Part shown: piece by piece, positions 8,492 through 15,391 of the stretch | Layout of the letters: every line of letters starts with the position of its first letter | Numbering within the stretch: the first letter of the stretch is position 1 | DNA from: Flavobacteriales bacterium | GTDB lineage: Bacteria > Bacteroidota > Bacteroidia > Flavobacteriales_F > PHOS-HE28 | Direction of reading: 5' to 3' | Assembly (NCBI GenBank): GCA_016705545.1 | Contig: JADIYA010000010.1 | Coordinates: 111,636-175,635, forward strand | DNA length: 64,000 nt | Program-made: the position numbers and the translations under genes | The notes under the pieces: generated by a model | Told to the model about the DNA's origin: nothing | What the model saw: only the letters and a program-made list of their open reading frames with translations | Databases searched by the model: none

Positions 8492-11400
8492 ATGAGCGAG
8501 AAGATACTCAAGGCCTTATTGCAGCTGTTCGCGATCGTCGCCAGGGGCGAAGCGGTTGGCCTCGGTGCGCGACCGGAGAATGCGGCCATCCTCGAGCGCT
8601 TCCTGCGCAAGCAATTCAGTCCGGAGACCGCGGCTGCGCACATGGCGCGCTACCAAGCGTTCGTGCAAGCCTTCCACGGCATGGGCACCGGTCGTGCAGC
8701 ACGCAAGCGTACCTCGCTCAATTCGGTGAAGGTCCTGAAGATCTGTACCCAGGTGAATGAGGAGCTCAATCAGCGGCAGAAGTTCGTGGTGCTCATGCAC
8801 CTGCTCGAGTTCATCCATGCCGATGGCATAGTGACCCCCCAGGAGGATGAGTTCGTGGCCATCGTGGCCGACACGTTCAACATTGCGCAGCCTGAATTCG
8901 CCCGCTGCCGTGCCTTCGTATGCGCGGAAGAGGAACAGCGCCTCGATGCGGAGCAGCTGCTCTACATCAACAGCGCGGCCACCTGCGGCCTGGTATCGGC
9001 AAAGCACCTGCATGCGCACGGGCTGGATGGCGAGGTCCGCGTGCTGCATGTGCCCAGTGTGCACCTGTATGTGATGCGCTACAGCGGCCGTGACGAATTG
9101 CTGCTCAATGGTCAGCGCGTGGGCGCTGGTGGCCATTATGTGCTGGAGAACGGAAGCAGCATGCGGCCTCCCGGCGGGGTACCCATCTACTACAGCGACA
9201 TCCTGCAGGCTTTCATGGCCAAGCAGGGCCGGCCCCGCATCGTGTTCCGCGCCGATGGCATCGAGTACGAATTCCCCAATGGCCGCATGGGCCTGCACGA
9301 GCTGCACCTGGCCGAGACCAGCGGCAAGCTCATCGGCATCATGGGCGGCAGTGGCAGCGGCAAGAGCACCTTGCTCAACCTGCTCAACGGCAACCTGGTG
9401 CCCACGCGCGGACGCGTCACCATCAACGGCATCGATGTGCACCGCGAGCGCGATCGCATCCGAGGGGTCATCGGCCACGTGAGCCAAGACGACCTGCTCA
9501 TCGAGGAGCTCACCGTTTACCAGAACCTGTTCTTCAACGCCAAGCTCAGCTTCGGGGACCAGACCGATGCGCAAGTGGCCGAGCGCACCTTGCGCATGCT
9601 GCAGACCCTGGGACTCTACGAGACGAAGGACCTTAAGGTGGGAAGCCCGCTGGAGAAGACCATCAGCGGGGGCCAGCGCAAGAGGCTGAACATCGCCTTG
9701 GAGCTGATCCGTGAGCCGAGCGTGCTCTTCGTGGATGAGCCTACCAGCGGGTTGAGCTCGCGCGATAGCGAGAACATCATGGACCTGCTCAAGGAGCTCG
9801 CGCTCCGCGGGCGTGTCGTCTTCGTGGTCATACACCAGCCCTCGTCGGACATCTTCAAGCTATTCGACAAGCTCCTGCTCATGGATCAGGAGGGGCACCC
9901 CGTTTACTGCGGTGATCCCGTCGACGCCGTCGTGTACTTCAAGCGCGTTACCGGACAGGTCGATAGCGAACAAGGGCAATGCGCGGCATGCGGCAACGTG
10001 AATCCCGAGCAGATCTTCAAGATCCTGGAGGCACGGCTTGTTGACCAGTATGGAAGCGAGACCGATCAGCGCCGCATCAGCCCCGACGCCTGGAACGAAG
10101 TGTTCCGTGCGCAGATGGCGGTGCGCGTGGCCCAGGTGCCTGATGAGCGCTTCGTGCCCAAGAGCACGTTCGCCATCCCTGGACGGCTGCGCCAGTTGCG
10201 CGTCTACTTCAAGCGCGACCTGCTCAGCAAATTGGCCAACCGGCAGTACGTCCTCATCAACCTGCTCGAAGCGCCCGTCCTGGCCTTCTTCATGTCGTTC
10301 TTCCTTCGCTATGCCGGCGATGGCGGTTACGTGTACCGCACCAATGCCAACATGCCCCAGTACCTCTTCATCGCGGTGATCGTCGCGCTGTTCCTAGGCC
10401 TCACGGTGAGCGCCGAAGAGATCCTGCGCGACCGCAAGATCCTGGCGCGGGAGAAGTTCCTCGACCTCAGCTGGCTCAGCTACCTGGTGAGCAAGCTCGG
10501 CCTGCTCTTCGCGATCTCGGCCATCCAAACGGGCCTCTTCGTGCTGGTCGGCAATGCGGTTCTTGGCATCGCATCGCTGGGCTGGGCGCACTGGCTCGTG
10601 CTCTTCAGCGCAAGCTGCTTCGCCAATGCGCTCGGCCTGAACGTGAGCGCGAGCTTCAGCAGCGCCAAGGTGATCTACATCCTCATCCCGGTGCTCATCA
10701 TCCCGCAGCTGCTCTTCAGCGGGATCATCGTGAAGTTCGATCGATTGCACCCGCTCTTCGCCTCGGAGAAGAGCGTTCCCTGGATCGGTAACGTGATGGC
10801 CAGCCGCTGGGCCTACGAAGCCCTGGCGGTGACCCAGTTCAAGGAGAATCCCTATGAGCGTGAATTCTATGCGTTCGACCAGCGGATGAAGACCGCCAAT
10901 TGGAAGAAGGACCTGTGGCTGAGCGAGCTCCGGAATCACTTGGACCGCGCGCAGGCCGCAGTTGATGGCCACGCAAGCGAGGAGCCCGAGATGGCCGCGT
11001 CACTTGCGCTCTTGCGAGGTGAATTGGGCCGGGAGGAGCGCCAGCTAGCAGGCTTCCATGTGCCGGAACTGGCGGTGCTCACGCCGGAAGAAGTGAATGC
11101 CACGGCGATCGCGGCCATTGCCGAATCGCTGGAGCTGCTCACCAAGCACTACCGCAGTGTATATAAGGAAGCCGAGCGCGCTAAGGAGCAGCGCATTGCT
11201 GAGCTGACGGCCACGCCCGAGGCACGAGCGGCATATTTCGCCCAGCTTGACGCGCATCGGAACGACGGGCTCGCCGACATCGTGACCAATAAGAATGACC
11301 TGCGTGTGATCGTGGAGCACGATGGCGAGCTGATCCGCAAGAGCGACCCCGTTTACATGGAGCCGCAAGGCGGAGGCTTGCTCAGCGCTCATTTCTATGC

Positions 11401-11557
11401 TCCGGCCAAGCTCCTTTTCGGATCGCCGATCAGCACACTGGCCGCGAACGTGCTGGTCATCTGGATCATGACCCTGATGCTCTGCGGTGCCTTGCACATG
11501 GAGCTTTTCAAGAAGATCGGCCGCCTGCTGCCGGTTACCGTGCGCAAATTGCGCTAG
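8492..11557 (+). CDS. ABCG-like ABC transporter (ATPase-permease fusion) with TerB-like and FHA-like N-terminal extension
   Basis: A 1021-residue single-chain half transporter. Residues 1 to about 130 form an alpha-helical domain resembling TerB/TerB-like tellurite-resistance domains (HLLEFIHADGIVTPQEDEFVAIVADTF). Residues about 165-250 are beta-rich and may be FHA-like (HVPSVHLYVMRYSGRDELLLNGQRVGAG). The ATPase follows: Walker A GGSGSGKST (about 286), Q-loop SQDDLL, signature SGGQRKR (about 391), Walker B VLFVDEPTSG (about 410), H-loop VIHQPSS. Membrane helices lie between about 586 and 790 (ABC2 type), then a long soluble, partly coiled segment and a last helix near residue 983. The order ATPase-then-permease is that of the eukaryotic White/ABCG family. 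Substrate is unknown. ATG 8492 is the first start downstream of the terminator that opens the TerB-like domain. Confidence 0.85.
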   Translation: MSEKILKALLQLFAIVARGEAVGLGARPENAAILERFLRKQFSPETAAAHMARYQAFVQAFHGMGTGRAARKRTSLNSVKVLKICTQVNEELNQRQKFVVLMHLLEFIHADGIVTPQEDEFVAIVADTFNIAQPEFARCRAFVCAEEEQRLDAEQLLYINSAATCGLVSAKHLHAHGLDGEVRVLHVPSVHLYVMRYSGRDELLLNGQRVGAGGHYVLENGSSMRPPGGVPIYYSDILQAFMAKQGRPRIVFRADGIEYEFPNGRMGLHELHLAETSGKLIGIMGGSGSGKSTLLNLLNGNLVPTRGRVTINGIDVHRERDRIRGVIGHVSQDDLLIEELTVYQNLFFNAKLSFGDQTDAQVAERTLRMLQTLGLYETKDLKVGSPLEKTISGGQRKRLNIALELIREPSVLFVDEPTSGLSSRDSENIMDLLKELALRGRVVFVVIHQPSSDIFKLFDKLLLMDQEGHPVYCGDPVDAVVYFKRVTGQVDSEQGQCAACGNVNPEQIFKILEARLVDQYGSETDQRRISPDAWNEVFRAQMAVRVAQVPDERFVPKSTFAIPGRLRQLRVYFKRDLLSKLANRQYVLINLLEAPVLAFFMSFFLRYAGDGGYVYRTNANMPQYLFIAVIVALFLGLTVSAEEILRDRKILAREKFLDLSWLSYLVSKLGLLFAISAIQTGLFVLVGNAVLGIASLGWAHWLVLFSASCFANALGLNVSASFSSAKVIYILIPVLIIPQLLFSGIIVKFDRLHPLFASEKSVPWIGNVMASRWAYEALAVTQFKENPYEREFYAFDQRMKTANWKKDLWLSELRNHLDRAQAAVDGHASEEPEMAASLALLRGELGREERQLAGFHVPELAVLTPEEVNATAIAAIAESLELLTKHYRSVYKEAERAKEQRIAELTATPEARAAYFAQLDAHRNDGLADIVTNKNDLRVIVEHDGELIRKSDPVYMEPQGGGLLSAHFYAPAKLLFGSPISTLAANVLVIWIMTLMLCGALHMELFKKIGRLLPVTVRKLR

Positions 11558-11946
11558 TCGCCGTTCACCTCAGCGATCTGGATCATCTTGAACGGGATGT
11601 TGATGATCCCCGAGTAGTCCTCGCCGGCCTCGAGCATGTCCTCGTCGTCGGCCTCGTAGTGCCAGAGCACGGTGACTTCATTCCCGGCGCTGCGGATGGG
11701 TTCCAAGCGCTTGAACACATCGAGGATGCACTTGCTGCTGCTGGTGTTGAAGTACTCCAGCTGAACATGCAGGGCCGTTTTCGGATTCGGGGTGCGGCTG
11801 TACTTCTCGATCCAATCGATCAGCGGCTTGTAGAAATCGATGCTGTTCTCCGGAATGGAGCGGCCTTTCAGCTCCAATAGACCCGTGACCGGGTCGAAAT
11901 GCACGTGCGGGGTCTTGGGGCTTCCTTCGAGTTGGAGCGGTTCCAT
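11554..11946 (-). CDS. siaC: SiaC-family regulatory phosphoprotein (DUF1987)
   Basis: 130 residues. The order PHVHFDPVTGLLELKGRSIPENSIDFYKPLIDWIEKY...LHVQLEYFNTSSSKCILDVFKRLE is diagnostic of DUF1987/SiaC, with the phosphorylatable Ser/Thr in the YFNTSSSK loop. In Pseudomonas SiaC is phosphorylated by the kinase SiaB and dephosphorylated by SiaA, and unphosphorylated SiaC activates the diguanylate cyclase SiaD. Here siaC follows siaB by 11 bp, so the two are probably co-transcribed. No siaA or siaD is in the window. The last codons overlap the 3' end of the convergent ABC transporter gene by 4 bp. Confidence 0.85.
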   Translation of the reverse strand: MEPLQLEGSPKTPHVHFDPVTGLLELKGRSIPENSIDFYKPLIDWIEKYSRTPNPKTALHVQLEYFNTSSSKCILDVFKRLEPIRSAGNEVTVLWHYEADDEDMLEAGEDYSGIINIPFKMIQIAEVNGD

Positions 11947-11957
11947 GGCGTTCGGGT

Positions 11958-12524
11958 CTAGGTGTTCACATTGACATTCAGGCTGAAGAAGGCGCTGTCC
12001 TTGTCGTAAGGCACGAATGCATAGCCCAGCTTCCCGCCGCTGCGCCGTGCGATATCGATCATGCCCAGGCCACCGCCACCAGCTTCGGAGTATTTCCCAT
12101 CGGCGAGCTTTGCGCGGTACCATTCGCGCAGTGCGTCGGTGTCAAGCGCATTGATCCGGTCGAGGTGGTTCTTGAGATGATCCACATCGCCGCCGTGCAT
12201 GAAATTGCCGGTGAGCACGGAATAGCCGGTGTCCGTGCGAGCGATCATCACCACGCCATGCGGCTCGGCGGTTGACTCAACTCCATCGCTGGCTGCCCGG
12301 AGATGCGCGTTATGGTGATACAGGTTCTGCAAGCACTCCACCACCACGTTGAACACGCGCTTGCGCGACTTCGCGTCGGGTTCCATTCCGTCGAGCTTGC
12401 GCTCCACCAGATTGAGCAGCACCGTGATCAGGTCGGGCGAGAGCCCGCCTTTGAAGGAGAGCATCACGCGGTGCTTCTCCAGTTCGTCATAGAGGTCGTG
12501 AATCCGTTCGAGCAGGTCGGACAT
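11958..12524 (-). CDS. siaB: SiaB-family protein kinase (DUF6272)
   Basis: 188 residues. The GHKL-like kinase fold is visible as the helix VFNVVVECLQNLYHHNAH (N-box type), YSVLTGNFMHG, and the glycine-rich GGGGLGMIDIARRSGGKLGY lid (about residues 150-170). In the characterised SiaABCD pathway it phosphorylates SiaC. Its pairing with siaC immediately downstream supports the call. ATG 12524 was chosen because MSDLLERIHDLYDELEKHRVMLSFKG matches the expected N-terminus, while the upstream in-frame extension reads as non-coding. Confidence 0.82.
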   Translation of the reverse strand: MSDLLERIHDLYDELEKHRVMLSFKGGLSPDLITVLLNLVERKLDGMEPDAKSRKRVFNVVVECLQNLYHHNAHLRAASDGVESTAEPHGVVMIARTDTGYSVLTGNFMHGGDVDHLKNHLDRINALDTDALREWYRAKLADGKYSEAGGGGLGMIDIARRSGGKLGYAFVPYDKDSAFFSLNVNVNT

Positions 12525-12627
12525 GAAGGATGGTCGGAGAGCCTTACAAAGCAAGGCTGTGCAGGTGCAGGCTGCCGTTGCAGCGCTCCCGGAGTTATCC
12601 ACGCGCTGGTGTCAGCCTCGACCGAAG

Positions 12628-12896
12628 GTAGTGTCTCAGTTTGCGAAGGCTCAATGCCGAGTATCATTTCCACCTTTCCCTTGATGGACCCCGCAAACTC
12701 TGCGGGGCTTCCGCCAAAGATCAACCACGGCCAAAGCCGCAGTCCCGGCTCGCACAATGCCCGCGGCACAGGCTGTCCGAGCCGGGCGCGGCCGCGCTGG
12801 CCGTGGACACCTACCGCACGTGGTTTCTGAACCGCTCTACCCTAGCCGCTAGCTGGGCTGCATCAACCCTGCGATTGGCTCGAACTGAGACACTAC
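12628..12896 (+). mobile_element. Miniature non-autonomous IS110/IS1111-type element
   Basis: A 269-bp element bounded by 16-bp inverted repeats, GTAGTGTCTCAGTTTG (12628-12643) and CGAACTGAGACACTAC (12881-12896), with one mismatch. Its left end shares a 20-bp block at 12667-12686 (one mismatch) with the IS110 element at 52.6 kb at nearly the same distance from the end (39 vs 37 bp). Its right end from ATCAACCACG (12720) onward is homologous to the IS right end (177 vs 182 bp). A small hairpin CCCCGCA-AACTC-TGCGGGG (about 12689-12707) replaces the recombinase gene. Direct repeats CGACCGAAG flank it (12619-12627, 12898-12906). Confidence 0.75.
12720..12896 (+). ncRNA. Candidate bridge-type RNA in the miniature element
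   Basis: The predicted fold is: outer stem CCACGGCCA (12725-12733) with TGGCCGTGG (12798-12806); an internal loop of 10 and 11 nt; inner stem CCCGGCTCG (12744-12752) with CGAGCCGGG (12778-12786); a 6-nt spacer; and a hairpin ACCGC-AC-GTGGT (12813-12824). The same architecture recurs in the right end of the full IS110 element. IS110-family recombinases are guided by a bridge RNA with guide sequences in internal loops, and in the IS1111 group it is encoded at the right end. RNA production is inferred. Confidence 0.5.
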
Positions 12897-12914
12897 CCGA
12901 CCGAAGCCCCCGGT

Positions 12915-12922
12915 TACATTCG
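12915..12922 (+). promoter_or_regulatory. Putative -7 box (TACATTCG) 8 nt before start codon
   Basis: A TAnnTTTG-like box eight bases upstream of ATG 12931. It is just outside the right end of the miniature element. Confidence 0.35.
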
Positions 12923-12930
12923 CCGCTCCG

Positions 12931-13659
12931 ATGGGCTGGTACAAGCACTGGTTCGGCACCCCGTATTATAAGCTGCTGTATGGCCACCGCGATGAGGCCG
13001 AGGCGGAGGCTTGGGTGGATGCGATCCTGGGCCGTTGGGGCCTGCAGCCGAATGCGCGCGTTCTGGACTTGGCGTGCGGTCGTGGGCGCCACGCGCGGTG
13101 GTTCGCCGCACGAGGCATGCGAGTCACCGGTGCCGATATCTCCGAAGAGAGCATCGCGGAAGCGAGGATCGCCGTTCCTGAAGGCGACTTCTTGGTGCAT
13201 GACATGCGCGAAACCCTGCCCCGCGAACGATTCGACGGCATCTGCTGCCTGTTCACCAGCCTGGGATACTTCGACGACCTTGCCGATGATCAGCGCGTGA
13301 TGGATGCCGTGTGCGCCATGCTCGTTCCAGGAGGCCGCTTCGTGCTTGACTTCATGAACACGCCCGTGGTGCTGCGAGACCTGGTGGAGTCGGAGTCGAT
13401 CATCGCCGGAGGACTCACCTTCCAAGTGCAGCGCAAGGTGGAAGGGGAGGTGCTCGTGAAACGGATCACTCTTAACGATGCCGGATGCTCCCACGCCTTC
13501 GAGGAGCGCGTTCAAGCTTTGCGGCCTGCGCAGATCGAGGCTATGGCTGTGAAGTCCGGTTTGGAGGTGCTGGACTGTAGCGATGGCCCTGATGCGCTCC
13601 CTTTCGACCCCGACCGATCCTCCCGTTTCGTTCTTTGGGCCCGCAAGCCGCTCGCATGA
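12931..13659 (+). CDS. Class I SAM-dependent methyltransferase
   Basis: 242 residues, Rossmann-fold methyltransferase. Motif I is VLDLACGRGRHARWFAARG (about residues 43-61) for SAM binding, followed by acidic loop VTGADISEESI, motif II/III FLVHDMRE and LPRERFDGICCLFTSLGYFDD, and the post-motif strand LVPGGRFVLDFMNT. The substrate is unknown; the subgroup resembles Methyltransf_25/11 small-molecule enzymes. The stop codon overlaps the start of the ZIP transporter (ATGA), so the two are translationally coupled. Confidence 0.88.
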   Translation: MGWYKHWFGTPYYKLLYGHRDEAEAEAWVDAILGRWGLQPNARVLDLACGRGRHARWFAARGMRVTGADISEESIAEARIAVPEGDFLVHDMRETLPRERFDGICCLFTSLGYFDDLADDQRVMDAVCAMLVPGGRFVLDFMNTPVVLRDLVESESIIAGGLTFQVQRKVEGEVLVKRITLNDAGCSHAFEERVQALRPAQIEAMAVKSGLEVLDCSDGPDALPFDPDRSSRFVLWARKPLA

Positions 13660-14360
13660 CCTGGATCGTCGTCCTCATCTTCTTCGCGCTGCCCATGGCG
13701 GCTGGCGCGGCCGTCCGACTGCTCAGCCCCGCTCAGCGCTGGTTGCGATTGCTGCTCTCTTTCAGCGGCGCCTTCGTCGTAAGCGTGGTGTTCCTGCACA
13801 TGCTCCCGGAACTCTATGAGGAAGAAGGCGCCATGATCGGCGCGTGGGTGCTCGGCGGCTTCCTGCTTCAAGTGGTGCTGGAGTTCTTCAGTGAAGGGAT
13901 CGAGCACGGGCACATTCATGTGCATGCGGGGCACAGTCATGCGCTTCCGTGGATCACCCTCGCCAGCCTATGCCTGCATTCGTTCACCGAGGGCATGCCC
14001 TTCGCCGACCCTGAAGTATCGGGCAATATCCCCTTCCTCGCAGGTGTGGTGCTGCACAAGGTGCCCATGGCCATCGCCCTGGCCACCGTGCTGCTCCGGT
14101 CCGGCGTGCCATCGGCATCGAGCTGGCTCATGCTGGTGCTCTTCGCGTTGGCGGCGCCACTCGGCATCGGCAGCGGCATGCTCGCCGGTGATTGGATGGA
14201 CGGCCACTTCTTGCATCGCATGCTCGGGCTCGCCATCGGGATGCTGCTGCACATCGGCACCACCATCATCTTCGAGAGCGCGCCCGATCACCGCTTCAAT
14301 GCCGCGCGATTCGTGGCGGTGGTCGTGGGGGTCGCGCTAGCCGCTTTAGCGGTTCACTGA
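13656..14360 (+). CDS. ZIP-family divalent metal transporter
   Basis: 234 residues, about eight membrane helices. A His-rich cytoplasmic loop lies between helices 3 and 4 (HGHIHVHAGHSHALP, about 83-98), followed by the metal-site helices HSFTEGMPF (about 108; the usual H-N/S-x3-G/E-G pattern) and GVVLHKVPMAIALA (about 134; HKxP variant of HExP). ZIP proteins move Zn2+ or other divalent metals into the cytosol. Its gene overlaps the upstream methyltransferase gene by 4 bp. Confidence 0.9.
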   Translation: MTWIVVLIFFALPMAAGAAVRLLSPAQRWLRLLLSFSGAFVVSVVFLHMLPELYEEEGAMIGAWVLGGFLLQVVLEFFSEGIEHGHIHVHAGHSHALPWITLASLCLHSFTEGMPFADPEVSGNIPFLAGVVLHKVPMAIALATVLLRSGVPSASSWLMLVLFALAAPLGIGSGMLAGDWMDGHFLHRMLGLAIGMLLHIGTTIIFESAPDHRFNAARFVAVVVGVALAALAVH

Positions 14361-14401
14361 TTTTTGTCTGTCCTGTGCATACGGATCGCAATCGCGCATC
14401 G

Positions 14402-14409
14402 TTACTTTG
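14402..14409 (+). promoter_or_regulatory. Putative -7 promoter element (TACTTTGC)
   Basis: A full match to the Bacteroidota TAnnTTTG -7 box, 28 bp upstream of ATG 14430 and 7 bp upstream of the CAAAGTACTTTG palindrome. The predicted start of transcription falls inside or next to that palindrome. Confidence 0.5.
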
Positions 14410-14415
14410 CAACAC

Positions 14416-14427
14416 AAAGTACTTTGC
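14416..14427. promoter_or_regulatory. Perfect 12-bp palindromic operator candidate CAAAGTACTTTG
   Basis: A perfect 12-bp palindrome immediately before ATG 14430, overlapping the expected transcription start of an operon whose second gene encodes a winged-helix DNA-binding protein. It is best read as an autoregulatory operator. It also contains a second TACTTTGC box, which could be a duplicate of the promoter motif rather than an operator. Confidence 0.5.
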
Positions 14428-14429
14428 AT

Positions 14430-15104
14430 ATGAATAAACAGGACCACCTCGACGAGCTTGCTCGCATCCGCGGTCTCATGGACCGCAGCACGCGTTTCCT
14501 CAGCCTCAGTGGCCTCAGTGGGGTGATCGCGGGCGTTGCGGCGCTGGTCGGAGCCTTCGCGGCGCGCGAGCATCATAGGGCATTGCTCTGGTCGGGGAGC
14601 CACATGAGTGATTTGTATCAGAACAGCTTTCGATTCGAAGGCGACCGGAGCTTCGAGCAGCACTGGTGGGACCATGTGACCTTTCTGATGGCCGATGGCG
14701 CCATCGTGCTCGTGGTGGCGCTGCTAGGGGCGTTGTGGTTCACCTGGCGGCGGAGCAAGCGCACGGGCCAAGGCCTTTGGGATGCGAGCGCGCGGCGCAT
14801 GGTCGTGAACCTGCTCCTGCCCTTGATCGCGGGCGGGCTTTTCTCCTTGGCGCTCATCCTGAATGAGGCTGTTCAACTGGTACCGTCGGCGACGCTGGTA
14901 TTCTACGGCGTGGCCTTGCTCAACGCATCGAAGTACACGCTCGATGAGATCCGCTGGCTCGGGCTCAGCGAGATGGCGCTCGGGGTGGTGGCTGCTTTCT
15001 GGGCCGATGCTGGCCTGCTTTTCTGGGCGCTCGGCTTCGGCGTGCTGCACATCTTCTATGGCGGGCTCATGTACCTGCGCCATGAGCGCGGAGCAGAAGC
15101 ATGA
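14430..15104 (+). CDS. Integral membrane protein co-transcribed with a winged-helix regulator
   Basis: 224 residues. A short basic N-terminus (MNKQDHLDELARIRGLMDRSTRFLSLSG) is followed by helices at about 24-45, 90-110, 130-150, 155-175, 185-203 and 205-218. It is the type of membrane protein commonly paired with an HTH_34-like regulator in Bacteroidota. Function is unknown; the pair may sense membrane or envelope state. Its stop overlaps the regulator start (ATGA at 15101-15104). Confidence 0.75.
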   Translation: MNKQDHLDELARIRGLMDRSTRFLSLSGLSGVIAGVAALVGAFAAREHHRALLWSGSHMSDLYQNSFRFEGDRSFEQHWWDHVTFLMADGAIVLVVALLGALWFTWRRSKRTGQGLWDASARRMVVNLLLPLIAGGLFSLALILNEAVQLVPSATLVFYGVALLNASKYTLDEIRWLGLSEMALGVVAAFWADAGLLFWALGFGVLHIFYGGLMYLRHERGAEA

Positions 15105-15388
15105 TTGAGCAGCTCAATAAGGCCTTCGAGAGCCGGGTGCGCTTGGGCATCATGGCCTTGCTCGCCGTGAACGAATGGATGGACCATGCGCAATTGAAGG
15201 ATCTGCTGAGCGTTACCGACGGCAACCTCGCGAGCCACTTGGCGGCCTTGGAAGAGTTGAAGTACGTGCAGGTGCGCAAGCGATTCATCGGCAAGCGCCC
15301 CAACACCAGCTACAAGGCCACCGCTGCTGGCGGGCGCGCATTCCGTGACCACCTCGACGCCATCGAGCGCCTCATCCCCAAACCCTGA
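15101..15388 (+). CDS. Winged-helix transcriptional regulator (HTH_34/MarR-like)
   Basis: 95 residues. It opens LNKAFESRVRLGIMALLAVNEWMDHAQLKDLLSVTDGNLASHLAALEELKYVQVRKRFIGKRPNTSYKATAAG, the typical wHTH recognition helix and wing of the HTH_34 family of short one-domain regulators. It is coupled to the upstream membrane protein gene and probably binds the palindrome at 14416-14427. It is followed three bases later by the DUF4173 gene, so the operon likely extends downstream. Confidence 0.85.
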   Translation: MIEQLNKAFESRVRLGIMALLAVNEWMDHAQLKDLLSVTDGNLASHLAALEELKYVQVRKRFIGKRPNTSYKATAAGGRAFRDHLDAIERLIPKP

Positions 15389-15391
15389 CCC

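Noticed and set aside
12331..12830. Long plus-strand open frames covering siaB and the miniature element
   Set aside because: They are antisense shadows of siaB or read through the inverted repeats. Composition is not protein-like and the minus-strand frame has clear family motifs.
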